Assembly: GCA_002479405.1 (NCBI GenBank)
Contig: DLMX01000123.1
Span: forward strand, 1-11,425
Length of the DNA stretch: 11,425 bases
Reading direction: 5' to 3'
Source: Methylophilaceae bacterium UBA7525
GTDB taxonomy: Bacteria; Pseudomonadota; Gammaproteobacteria; Burkholderiales; Methylophilaceae
Shown here one piece after another: positions 1-6,426 of the stretch. A program made the position numbers and the translations under genes. How positions within the stretch are numbered: the stretch's first letter is position 1; the number at the start of each line of letters is the position of its first letter. The notes beneath the pieces were generated by a model. It searched no databases. It was not told where the DNA came from and worked only from the letters and a program-made list of their open reading frames with translations.

Positions 1-132
1 GACACGCCGCCGGAAGTGGTAACACAATGGCAGCAAAAACTGGACGAACTGAAGCAGGATGGCAGCTTTGAACGCATTTACAAAAGCTATCTGCCCGAGG
101 CTGAACTGGATGCACTATTACAAGCAAAATGA
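1..132 (+). CDS. Periplasmic substrate-binding protein, C-terminal end (partial)
   Basis: Frame 1 is open from the left edge to a TGA at 130-132 and gives 43 residues, beginning DTPPEVVTQWQQKLDELKQD and ending in ALLQAK. A proline-led helix, then a 'W...L..LK.DG.F..IY..YL' pattern, is what closes family 3 (amino-acid type) ABC transporter substrate-binding proteins and their relatives, where this last helix packs on lobe 1. The rest of the gene lies outside the window, so the ligand cannot be read. A 51-bp gap separates it from the downstream double-Cache lipoprotein on the same strand, so the two could be co-transcribed and act together in ligand sensing outside the cytoplasm. Some free-standing proteins of this fold are not transporter parts, and that is possible here. 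Confidence 0.6.
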   Translation, partial: DTPPEVVTQWQQKLDELKQDGSFERIYKSYLPEAELDALLQAK

Positions 133-183
133 GTTGAAGCGCACCGTATTTATCTTGAATTCAATTTATAAAGAAAAATCAAT

Positions 184-1701
184 ATGTCATTGAATATAAA
201 TAGATTGATATTTGCAGGACTGCTGCTATCCTTGCTTGCCTGCGGCAAGGAGACGGCACCACCCAGCCAGACCGATGCACCCTCCACGCCTGAATCCTCG
301 CTGACTGCACACAGCCAATATCTGGATGCACTGTTTGCCGATACTCAGGCCGGGCTCGAAGCAGTAGCCGTCTCGCCTGCCGCGCAATCCGGTAACTGGG
401 CTGGAATCAAACAACAGTTGGTCAAACTGGAGGCCGAGCGTCCCGGCACCTATTTCTACGTGTTGCCGGACGGAAATTACTATTCGCTGGCACTGGATTA
501 CACCAATCTCAACCTGAGTGACCGCGGCTATTTCCAGGGGCTGTTCGCCGGCAAGCCGGTCAAGGGCTTCCCCATTTACAGCCGCTCATCCGGCAAGAAA
601 TCTGCACTGGTGGCAGCCCCGGTGATGGCGGATGGCAAGGTGACCGGCGCCATCGGCGCCTCTATCTATCTGGATGAACTGCATACCGCGCTGAACAAGA
701 TGTTTGCCTTGCCCACCGACTACACCTGGTTTGTCGTCGATGCCGAAGGCAACACGATACTGGACCGCGACAGCGACTTCATTTTCATGAATGCGCTAAG
801 CCAGGGCGGCCCCTCGTTGCAGGAAGGTGTCTCACAGGCACTGGAAACCGAAAGCAGCAGCCTGCAATACGAATCGGGGGGAGTACGCCATGCCTGGTAT
901 CAAAAGCTGCCGAACATGAACTGGTGGATGTTCATGGCCAAGGTGGAACCGGACACGCAGATCGCCCCGCAGCTGACACTCTCGCTGGAGCGTTTTGTTC
1001 CTGAGTTGCAGGCAGCCCTGGAACGCATTGACGTCTCGATGGCTGGCAAGCTCAAGCAACATGTTCTCAAACCGCAAAACGAGACCGATATCCGCGCCTT
1101 GCTATCTTCCATCCTCGATGAGAACACCAACCTGATCAATGTCGCGTTTATCGACCGGCGCGGCTTCCTGCGTCAGATCGAGCCGTCCGATTACCGCAAT
1201 TTCGAGAATGCGAACATCCGTAGCCAGCCGCAGGTCGCATCCATGCTGCGCGAACCCCGGCCCTTGTTCAGCAAGGCTTTTGACTCGGTGGAAGGCTTTC
1301 TGGCGGTCGATATCGCTCATCCGGTTCGCAATGTGGAGCAGGAGTTCGCAGGTTCGGTCAGCGCACTGATCCGCCCTGCACTGCTGATTGAGCCGCTGCT
1401 GAAAAAAACCAATATCCCCGAGGATTACGAACTGTGGGTGATGCAGCCGGATGGCATGATCGTCTACGACCGCGATGAAGATGAAGTCGGCAGGATGTTG
1501 TTCAGCGATGCGTTGTATGCCGATTATGAAAGCCTGCTCAAACTGGGCAAGAGCATCGTGACATCACCTTCAGGCGAAGGCAGCTATCTATTCCTGGCCC
1601 AAGGTGCGGCAGACAAGGTCATCAAAAAGGCCGTATGGCAGACCGTGCGACTGCATGAAAATGAATGGCGCGTGATACTGACTTACAAGCCATACGAATG
1701 A
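184..1701 (+). CDS. Lipoprotein with two tandem Cache-type sensor domains
   Basis: The 505-residue product starts with a short charged region, a hydrophobic stretch (about residues 8-18) and a lipobox LLAC, so Cys20 should be lipidated after signal peptidase II cleavage. Gly at +2 is not the inner-membrane retention Asp, which suggests sorting to the outer membrane. A Pro/Ser/Thr-rich linker (22-40) follows. Residues about 45-255 look like a double Cache (PAS-like) ligand-binding module, with the characteristic SDRGYF at 112-117 and a second subdomain opening FVVDAEGNTILDRD. Residues about 270-503 repeat the plan: VAFIDRRG, then SDYRNF, then ELWVMQPDGMIVYDRD. No transmembrane segment, HAMP, kinase, GGDEF or methyl-accepting region follows; the protein simply ends after the second module. 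Cache domains normally sit in membrane receptors, so this looks like a soluble-type sensor or ligand-binding lipoprotein that would need a partner to signal. The upstream gene encodes a substrate-binding protein on the same strand. The ATG at 184 has only a weak A-rich ribosome site but gives the intact signal peptide. Function and ligand are unknown. Confidence 0.75.
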   Translation: MSLNINRLIFAGLLLSLLACGKETAPPSQTDAPSTPESSLTAHSQYLDALFADTQAGLEAVAVSPAAQSGNWAGIKQQLVKLEAERPGTYFYVLPDGNYYSLALDYTNLNLSDRGYFQGLFAGKPVKGFPIYSRSSGKKSALVAAPVMADGKVTGAIGASIYLDELHTALNKMFALPTDYTWFVVDAEGNTILDRDSDFIFMNALSQGGPSLQEGVSQALETESSSLQYESGGVRHAWYQKLPNMNWWMFMAKVEPDTQIAPQLTLSLERFVPELQAALERIDVSMAGKLKQHVLKPQNETDIRALLSSILDENTNLINVAFIDRRGFLRQIEPSDYRNFENANIRSQPQVASMLREPRPLFSKAFDSVEGFLAVDIAHPVRNVEQEFAGSVSALIRPALLIEPLLKKTNIPEDYELWVMQPDGMIVYDRDEDEVGRMLFSDALYADYESLLKLGKSIVTSPSGEGSYLFLAQGAADKVIKKAVWQTVRLHENEWRVILTYKPYE

Positions 1702-1726
1702 GTGGGTAGCGGGAAAATGCGGCGGG

Positions 1727-1816
1727 TGGCGGAAGCGGTGAGATTCGAACTCACGAAGGGCGTAAACCCTTGGCAGTTTTCAAGACTGCTGCCTTCAACC
1801 ACTCGGCCACGCTTCC
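1727..1816 (-). tRNA. tRNA-Ser, anticodon UGA
   Basis: On the minus strand the 90-nt sequence folds as a class II tRNA. The acceptor stem GGAAGCG pairs with CGCTTCC, followed by discriminator G and an encoded CCA (1727-1729). The D arm contains GCCGAGTGGTTGAAGGC. The anticodon stem GCAGT/ACTGC encloses loop CTTGAAA, with anticodon TGA read from positions 1780-1782. A long variable arm, AAGGGTTTACGCCCTT, is typical of serine isoacceptors, and the T arm is GTGAGTTCGAATCTCAC. The gene converges on the lipoprotein gene, with 25 bp between the lipoprotein stop and the tRNA 3' end. A partial second copy of its 5' end lies 116 bp upstream in transcription order. No clear intrinsic terminator is visible after the CCA. 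Confidence 0.95.
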
Positions 1817-1857
1817 AGTTTGATATTTCAGATTACCTATACTACCGCTGCCTTTCG

Positions 1858-1911
1858 CGCCGATGTTGCAGATTTATCTGCTTACATCGGCGGCGATGAC
1901 CTTTACGGTCA
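1858..1911. repeat. Two adjacent inverted repeats between the tRNA-Ser copies
   Basis: The first hairpin spans 1858-1892. An outer stem CGCCGATGT (1858-1866) pairs with ACATCGGCG (1884-1892) over 9 bp, and an inner stem GCAGAT (1868-1873) pairs with ATCTGC (1876-1881). Only a T/TT bulge lies between the stems, and the tip is minimal. The second is TGACC (1897-1901) with GGTCA (1907-1911) around a 5-nt loop, directly abutting the partial tRNA copy. Neither is followed by a T-run on either strand, so they do not look like intrinsic terminators. In the tRNA transcript they would sit in the 5' leader. They could be a palindromic REP-like insertion, a leader structure or a remnant of the lost 3' part of the duplicate. 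Confidence 0.7.
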
Positions 1912-1932
1912 CAACCACTCGGCCACGCTTCC
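1912..1932 (-). repeat. Partial duplicate of the tRNA-Ser 5' end
   Basis: These 21 bases repeat exactly the first 21 nt of the tRNA-Ser at 1727-1816: the acceptor 5' strand, the TG link and most of the D arm. Identity stops after GGTTG, where the true gene continues with AAGGC and this copy with TGACC. Upstream on the minus strand both copies share a looser leader (TCAAA-(C/T)-T just before the tRNA, and GCGAAA, TAGTA and AATC elements further out). This suggests that a larger tandem duplication with a 116-bp period has decayed or been overwritten at its 3' side. There is no anticodon, T arm or 3' acceptor strand, so it cannot be a working tRNA. It could be a relic, a recombination scar or a processed leader element. 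Confidence 0.85.
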
Positions 1933-2009
1933 AATTTGAACTACTGATTTACTACTTTTCGCCTGGAAGTGGCTGTCTGAACTGCAACCGGCTTCCAAAC
2001 GAAGCGCGC

Positions 2010-2038
2010 ATTTTACCAGAACAATTTTCAGTCGTCTT
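2010..2038 (-). promoter_or_regulatory. Probable promoter of the tRNA-Ser transcript
   Basis: On the minus strand TAAAAT (2010-2015) is followed at once by the GC-rich discriminator GCGCGC, a combination typical of stable-RNA promoters under stringent control. A weak -35 candidate, AAGACG (2033-2038), lies 17 bp upstream, inside the last codons of def. Initiation near 2003 would give a leader of roughly 190 nt that contains the partial tRNA copy and both hairpins. This is a reading by eye; a second promoter closer to the tRNA is not excluded. Confidence 0.5.
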
Positions 2039-2561
2039 GTAATTCCTGCCCCGGAAACAAAACATCGGTGTAGCCGAAATTGGCCAGGTTGGTAATGCGC
2101 ATCGGATAGAGTATGCCATCCAGATGGTCGCACTCGTGTTGCGCCACCCGCGCATGAAAGCCGCTGACCAGCCGGTCTATGGGTTTGCCGTACTGGTCGA
2201 AGCCGGTGTAATGCAAACGCTGGTATCTGGGAACAATGCCGCGCATGCCGGGTACCGACAGACAGCCTTCCCAGCCATCTTCCATGGCTGCGCCAACAGG
2301 ATTCAGGACCGGGTTGATCAACACGGTATAAGGCACTTGCTCGGCATCCGGATATCGCGGATTGGCGCCGACGCCGAAAATGACGACGCGCAGGCTGACG
2401 CCGATCTGCGGCGCGGCGATACCGGCACCGTCCATGTGCGCCATGGTGTCCTGCATGTCCTGGATCAGGGCATGCAACTCCGCTGTGTCGAATGCATCAA
2501 CCGGCGCGGCCTTCTGCAGCAGCACGGGATCGCCCATGCGTAATACGGTTCTAACTGTCAT
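2028..2561 (-). CDS. def: Peptide deformylase
   Basis: This 177-residue protein removes the formyl group from the N-terminal methionine of new proteins at the ribosome. All three family motifs are present: GAGIAAPQ (residues 45-52), EGCLSVP with metal-ligand Cys100, and QHECDHLDG with ligands His142 and His146 and catalytic Glu143. The opening RTVLRMGDPVL is the usual start of the family, and the length is normal. The gene is not next to fmt, so it may be a second copy in this genome. Its ATG lies inside the end of the upstream phosphorylase gene (11-bp overlap, 2551-2561), so translation is probably coupled. The start is supported by the family N-terminus. The last codons overlap the inferred tRNA promoter. 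Confidence 0.95.
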   Translation of the reverse strand: MTVRTVLRMGDPVLLQKAAPVDAFDTAELHALIQDMQDTMAHMDGAGIAAPQIGVSLRVVIFGVGANPRYPDAEQVPYTVLINPVLNPVGAAMEDGWEGCLSVPGMRGIVPRYQRLHYTGFDQYGKPIDRLVSGFHARVAQHECDHLDGILYPMRITNLANFGYTDVLFPGQELQDD

Positions 2562-3297
2562 GGAGGATCACCGCCTTTTCCAGCAAGTGCCTGATACGCA
2601 ACATGGTGCCGGTTAGCGTCACGCCGATTTCGTCGTAATTGATGCCATGCTTGCTTTCGCCACGACCCGCAGCATGATTGGCCACCGGGCAGATGGCCGC
2701 ATATTCGATTTCCAGTTCCCGCGCCAGCGCGGCTTCCGGCATACCGGTCATGCCGATCATGGTGGCGCCCTCACGTTCCAGCCGGTTGACCTCTGCCGCC
2801 GTCTCCAGACGCGGCCCCTGCACTGCGGCATAGACGCCGCCGACTTTCAGCGGCTCATTGGCCTGATTCGCTGCCTTGATGATGACTGAACGCATCTTGT
2901 GACTATAGGGTTCGGTAAAGTCAATGTGTCGCACCGGCATGTCTACGCCGTCGAAATAGGTCTGCTTGCGACCATGGGTATAGTCGATGAGTTGCTCGGG
3001 CAAGGCGATATCACCGGCATTCAATTCAGGGTCGATCGACCCGACGGTTGCCACTGCAAGGATGCATTTCACGCCCTGACTGTGCAGCGCCCAGATGTTG
3101 GCGCGATAATTGATGGCATGCGGAGGAATGGTGTGACCGCCGCCGTGACGAGCCAGAAAGACCACTTGATGTCCGCCCAGCTCACCGAACAGCATCGGCG
3201 CTGAAGGTTCACCATAAGGCGTGCGGATGATCTGACGCCGAATAACGTGAAGATTGGACAGTTGAGTGAGGCCGGTGCCACCAATAATTCCGAGCAT
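2551..3297 (-). CDS. S-methyl-5'-thioinosine phosphorylase (MTAP/PNP family)
   Basis: This 248-residue member of the MTAP/PNP nucleoside phosphorylase family opens with the phosphate-binding MLGIIGGTGL. It carries the family signature RHGGGHTIPPHAINYRAN (from Arg50) and has QGPRLETAAE plus GMTGMPEA in the substrate pocket. In 5'-methylthioadenosine phosphorylases an Asp contacts the adenine amino group. Here the equivalent position in PVANHAAG appears to be Asn207, as in 6-oxopurine phosphorylases, so the likely substrate is 5'-methylthioinosine, giving hypoxanthine and methylthioribose-1-phosphate. The start at 3297 has a clear ribosome site (AGAGGA, 6 nt upstream) and gives the conserved N-terminus; an in-frame ATG at 3321 has no such support. 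It is translated just ahead of def, with which it overlaps. Plain MTA phosphorylase (mtnP) is the alternative. Confidence 0.85.
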   Translation of the reverse strand: MLGIIGGTGLTQLSNLHVIRRQIIRTPYGEPSAPMLFGELGGHQVVFLARHGGGHTIPPHAINYRANIWALHSQGVKCILAVATVGSIDPELNAGDIALPEQLIDYTHGRKQTYFDGVDMPVRHIDFTEPYSHKMRSVIIKAANQANEPLKVGGVYAAVQGPRLETAAEVNRLEREGATMIGMTGMPEAALARELEIEYAAICPVANHAAGRGESKHGINYDEIGVTLTGTMLRIRHLLEKAVILHDS

Positions 3298-3338
3298 GAA
3301 AATTCCTCTGCGATTTGCCACTGCGATTCAACGGTGGA

Positions 3339-3344
3339 ATTGTA
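3339..3344 (-). promoter_or_regulatory. Possible -10 element for the phosphorylase-def operon
   Basis: In the 118-bp divergent region the minus strand reads TACAAT, five of six matches to the sigma-70 -10 consensus, placing initiation about 35 nt upstream of the phosphorylase ATG. No good -35 hexamer is visible at 16-18 bp. On the plus strand an extended -10-like TGTGGCATACT (3395-3405) lies just before hpnC but is weaker. Promoters in both directions are expected here, but only the minus-strand element is convincing. Confidence 0.4.
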
Positions 3345-3415
3345 ACGTAAACTCAGGCAAACGCCTTCATTCGTGCGGGTCGGAAGGTCTGATTTGTGGC
3401 ATACTTAGGCCCGAT

Positions 3416-4258
3416 ATGAGTACCCAACATTCACAAGCGCTGGCCCTCGCCCAGACCCACTATGAAAACTTCCCGGTTGCATCCGCCCTGCTGCCCATGC
3501 GGCTGCGACAACCGATCGGCATGATCTATTCATTTGCGCGCCAAGCCGACGATTTCGCCGATGAAGGCGACCTATCACCGGACGAAAGACTGGCGCTGCT
3601 GGATGGCTTCCGTCTGGAGCTGGACCGGATATATGACAAGACCGGCCCTGAAACAGGGTTCTTTGTCAGCCTGCAGGAGACCATCAACCAGCATCAGCTG
3701 CCGTTGCAGCCCTTCTATGACCTGCTTGATGCCTTCAGCCAGGATGTAACCAAGTCAAGGTATGCGGATTTCGGCGAGGTCATGGATTATTGCCGCCGTT
3801 CTGCCAACCCCATCGGCCGCCTGCTGCTACATCTTTACGGCAAGGCAACAGCTCGCAACATCGGCATGTCGGACGCGATCTGCTCTTCACTGCAGATCAT
3901 CAATTTCCTGCAGGACGTGGCCATCGACTACAAAAAGGATCGTATCTATTTCCCGCAGGATGAAATGCGCAAATACCGCATTGAGGAAAGCCAGATCGCA
4001 GAAGGCCGCACCGATGGCACCTGGGGGCTGTTCATGGAGTTCGAGATCAAGCGTGCCCGCAACCTGCTGCAGGCCGGCGCACCCCTTGGGCTTGCGCTGC
4101 CCGGCCGTATCGGCCTGGAAATGCGCACCATCATTGCCGGCGGCGAGCGCATCCTGCAAAAACTACATCAATCGCGCGGTGACATGTTCAACCAGCGCCC
4201 CGTGCTCAAGCCATGGGATTGGGCCTATATGCTTTTCAGGGCGGTAAGCAAGCGATGA
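3416..4258 (+). CDS. hpnC: Squalene synthase HpnC (presqualene diphosphate to hydroxysqualene)
   Basis: This 280-residue enzyme belongs to the trans-isoprenyl head-to-head synthase family. The two Asp-rich magnesium-binding motifs are QADDFADE (Asp45, Asp46, Asp49) and QDVAIDYKKDR (Asp167, Asp171, Asp175). In the established HpnCDE pathway HpnC converts presqualene diphosphate to hydroxysqualene. The frame is open back to 3266, but the family N-terminus (MSTQHSQALALAQTHYENFP) fits the ATG at 3416, which has a short AGG 6 nt upstream. The longer form would add 50 residues unlike the family. It is the first gene of the operon, and its stop overlaps the hpnD start by 4 bp (ATGA), which points to coupled translation. 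A carotenoid-type synthase is unlikely given the neighbouring HpnD and HpnE. Confidence 0.93.
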   Translation: MSTQHSQALALAQTHYENFPVASALLPMRLRQPIGMIYSFARQADDFADEGDLSPDERLALLDGFRLELDRIYDKTGPETGFFVSLQETINQHQLPLQPFYDLLDAFSQDVTKSRYADFGEVMDYCRRSANPIGRLLLHLYGKATARNIGMSDAICSSLQIINFLQDVAIDYKKDRIYFPQDEMRKYRIEESQIAEGRTDGTWGLFMEFEIKRARNLLQAGAPLGLALPGRIGLEMRTIIAGGERILQKLHQSRGDMFNQRPVLKPWDWAYMLFRAVSKR

Positions 4259-5091
4259 GTCCACAGCAATATTGCCAGGAAAAAGCCGCCGCCAGCGGCT
4301 CCAGCTTCTATTACAGCTTCCTGTTTCTGCCCAAAGCCAGACGCGAAGCCATCACTGCGCTCTATGCCTTCTGCCGCGAAGTCGATGACATCGCGGATGA
4401 ATGCACCGATTTCCAGCTTGCCCGCACCAAGCTCAACTGGTGGCGCGGCGAAATCGACAATCTGTACAAGGGACAGCCGCAGCACCCGGTGAGCAAGGCG
4501 CTGGCGCCTGCAGTGGCCGCCTATGACCTCAGTGCCGAACATTTCCACGAGATCATCGACGGCATGGAGATGGACCTGGAATACAACCGCTATCAGGATT
4601 TCAAGCAGTTGCAGCTCTATTGCTACCGCGTCGCCAGCGTCGTCGGCCTGCTTTCGGCCGCCATTTTCGGCTACAGCAACCGCGACACCCTCAAGTACGC
4701 GCATGACCTCGGCATGGCTTTCCAGCTGACCAACATCATCCGCGATGTCGGTGAGGATGCCCGCCGCAACCGCATCTATCTGCCGCTGGACGAACTGGCA
4801 CGCTTCGGTGTGTTGGAGGAAGACATCCTGCAAGGCCGCGAGTCCGAGCAGATCCAGCAGTTGCTGGATTTTCAGATCGAGCGGGCGGAAAGCTTCTACG
4901 ACCGCGCGCTCAACGCCCTGCCGGCGGAAGACCGCAAGCAGCAGCGCACCGGCCTCATCATGACCGCCATCTACCGCACGTTGCTGCGTGAGATCAAGGC
5001 AGACGGCGCACAGCAGGTACTTAATGCCAGAGTCTCACTGACGCCGTTGCGCAAGCTCTGGCTGGCCTGGACGACCTGGATCAGGATCTAG
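4255..5091 (+). CDS. hpnD: Presqualene diphosphate synthase HpnD
   Basis: This 278-residue paralogue of HpnC joins two farnesyl diphosphates head to head into presqualene diphosphate, the first committed step to squalene. It begins MSPQQYCQEKAAASGSSFYYSF, the usual HpnD opening. The Asp motifs are REVDDIADE (Asp44, Asp45, Asp48) and NIIRDVGEDARRNRIYLP (Asp164, Asp168). The GMEMDLEYNRYQDF stretch (103-116) also matches the phytoene/squalene synthase fold. The frame extends 14 codons further upstream inside hpnC, but the ATG in the ATGA overlap matches the family. hpnE starts 17 bp downstream. Confidence 0.93.
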   Translation: MSPQQYCQEKAAASGSSFYYSFLFLPKARREAITALYAFCREVDDIADECTDFQLARTKLNWWRGEIDNLYKGQPQHPVSKALAPAVAAYDLSAEHFHEIIDGMEMDLEYNRYQDFKQLQLYCYRVASVVGLLSAAIFGYSNRDTLKYAHDLGMAFQLTNIIRDVGEDARRNRIYLPLDELARFGVLEEDILQGRESEQIQQLLDFQIERAESFYDRALNALPAEDRKQQRTGLIMTAIYRTLLREIKADGAQQVLNARVSLTPLRKLWLAWTTWIRI

Positions 5092-5108
5092 GGCGTGGTT
5101 ATTCCAGC

Positions 5109-6413
5109 ATGATGCACGTGGCTGTCATCGGCGGTGGCTGCGCCGGGCTGGCGGCAGCCGCCAGACTGGCCGAACATCGCATCCCTGTCACCCTGTTCGA
5201 GGCCGGGCGCCAGCTCGGCGGCCGCGCACGCGGCATTTCATGGCAGGGTCACACGCTGGACAATGGCCAGCACATTCTGCTCGGTGCATATAGCGAGACC
5301 CTGAGCCTGCTCAAATTGGCTGGCGTCGACGTGCAACAGGCTTTTTATCGCCTGCCGCTGCAACTCACCGTACAACCGGATTTTGAACTGCGCGCATGCA
5401 AAACCCTGCCCGCCCCGCTGCATATTCTCGCCGGGCTGCTGCAGGCCAGCGGCCTGACATGGCAGGAACGCTGGAGCGCGGTGCGTTTCATGGCCTGGAT
5501 GAAACTGAACGGCTTCAGACTGCAACAGGATGTATCTCTAACCGACCTGCTGTCATCACAAAGTCAGCCGGAAAAACTCACACGCTACCTGTGGGAGCCG
5601 ATTTGCCTGGCGGCGCTGAACACACCGCTGAGCAAAGCCAGCGCGCAGGTGTTTCTCAATGTACTGCGCGACAGCTTTTCCAAAGCCAAGGCCGATAGCG
5701 ATACGCTGCTTCCCAGACTGGATTTTTCTGCGCTGATGGCCGAACCTATGGCCGATTACATCTGTGCGCAAGGCGGACAAGTAAGGCGCATGCAGAGTGT
5801 CGAGAATATCCGGCACGTAGGCACAGGATTCGAGCTGAAGGTTGCCGAAACGGCGGAAACCTTCAGTCACGTGATTCTGGCGGTTTCATCCTTCCGTCTG
5901 CCGGACATCACGCAGCAACTACCCGCACTGGCGCCCATCCATGCGCAATGCCAGGCTTTGCAGTATCAGCCGATCTGTACGGTATATCTGCAATTCGACA
6001 AGCAGCTAATTCTGCCTCAGCCCATGATTGGACTGAGCTCCGGGTTCGGCCAATGGGTGTTCGATCGCGGTCAGCTTTATGGGCAACCCGGCCTGCTGGC
6101 GGTCGTCATCAGTGCCGAAGGCGCGCATCAGCGCCTTACGCAGGACGCCCTGGCTGACACCTTGAGTCAGGAACTGGCTGCCTGCTTCCCTGCCCTGTCG
6201 TCCAAACTGAAAAATCCGCTATGGCACAAGGTGATTACGGAAAAACGCGCTACCTTTGCCTGTAGCGTTGACCTGCAGCGACCGCGGATGCAAACCGCCA
6301 TCCCGAATCTTTACCTTGCGGGCGACTATGTAGCGGGCGATTACCCGGCTACCATCGAAGGTGCTGTCAGAAGCGGCGCGGCAGCGGCGCGAGTCATTAT
6401 TGAAAATAGTTAA
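5109..6413 (+). CDS. hpnE: Hydroxysqualene dehydroxylase HpnE (FAD-dependent)
   Basis: This 434-residue flavoprotein of the amine oxidase/phytoene desaturase fold reduces hydroxysqualene to squalene, the last step of the HpnCDE route. The Rossmann FAD site is visible as VIGGGCAGLAAAARL (GxGxxG at residues 8-13), followed by the acidic FEAG that binds the ribose (Glu31), then QLGGRARG. The C-terminal FAD contact is NLYLAGDYVAGDYPATIEGA (from about residue 400). The start has two adjacent ATGs (5109 and 5112) and no clear Shine-Dalgarno sequence; either gives the same domain. It sits 17 bp after hpnD and 13 bp before the dehydrogenase gene, so all four genes are probably one transcript. Confidence 0.92.
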   Translation: MMHVAVIGGGCAGLAAAARLAEHRIPVTLFEAGRQLGGRARGISWQGHTLDNGQHILLGAYSETLSLLKLAGVDVQQAFYRLPLQLTVQPDFELRACKTLPAPLHILAGLLQASGLTWQERWSAVRFMAWMKLNGFRLQQDVSLTDLLSSQSQPEKLTRYLWEPICLAALNTPLSKASAQVFLNVLRDSFSKAKADSDTLLPRLDFSALMAEPMADYICAQGGQVRRMQSVENIRHVGTGFELKVAETAETFSHVILAVSSFRLPDITQQLPALAPIHAQCQALQYQPICTVYLQFDKQLILPQPMIGLSSGFGQWVFDRGQLYGQPGLLAVVISAEGAHQRLTQDALADTLSQELAACFPALSSKLKNPLWHKVITEKRATFACSVDLQRPRMQTAIPNLYLAGDYVAGDYPATIEGAVRSGAAAARVIIENS

Positions 6414-6426
6414 TCGAGAGATCTGC

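Noticed and set aside
155..164. 10-bp palindrome TTGAATTCAA before the lipoprotein gene as an operator
   Set aside because: It is short, AT-rich and could arise by chance; no convincing promoter pair is placed around it.
1702..1899. 65-codon plus-strand open frame following the lipoprotein gene
   Set aside because: It reads across the antisense of the tRNA-Ser gene (AEAVRFELT is a well-known false translation of this tRNA) and then the hairpin; there is no independent coding evidence.
1727..1932. Attachment site pair of an integrated element at tRNA-Ser
   Set aside because: The repeats are only 116 bp apart, involve the 5' rather than the 3' end of the tRNA, and no integrase or cargo gene is present between or beside them.
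3266..3415. Possible 50-residue N-terminal extension of hpnC
   Set aside because: The frame is open, but the added residues are not family-like, overlap the start region of the divergent phosphorylase gene and would include its promoter; the ATG at 3416 gives the normal HpnC start.
4225..4833. 202-codon minus-strand open frame opposite hpnD
   Set aside because: Its composition is that of an antisense shadow of a GC-rich gene; hpnD on the other strand has both complete Asp-rich motifs.
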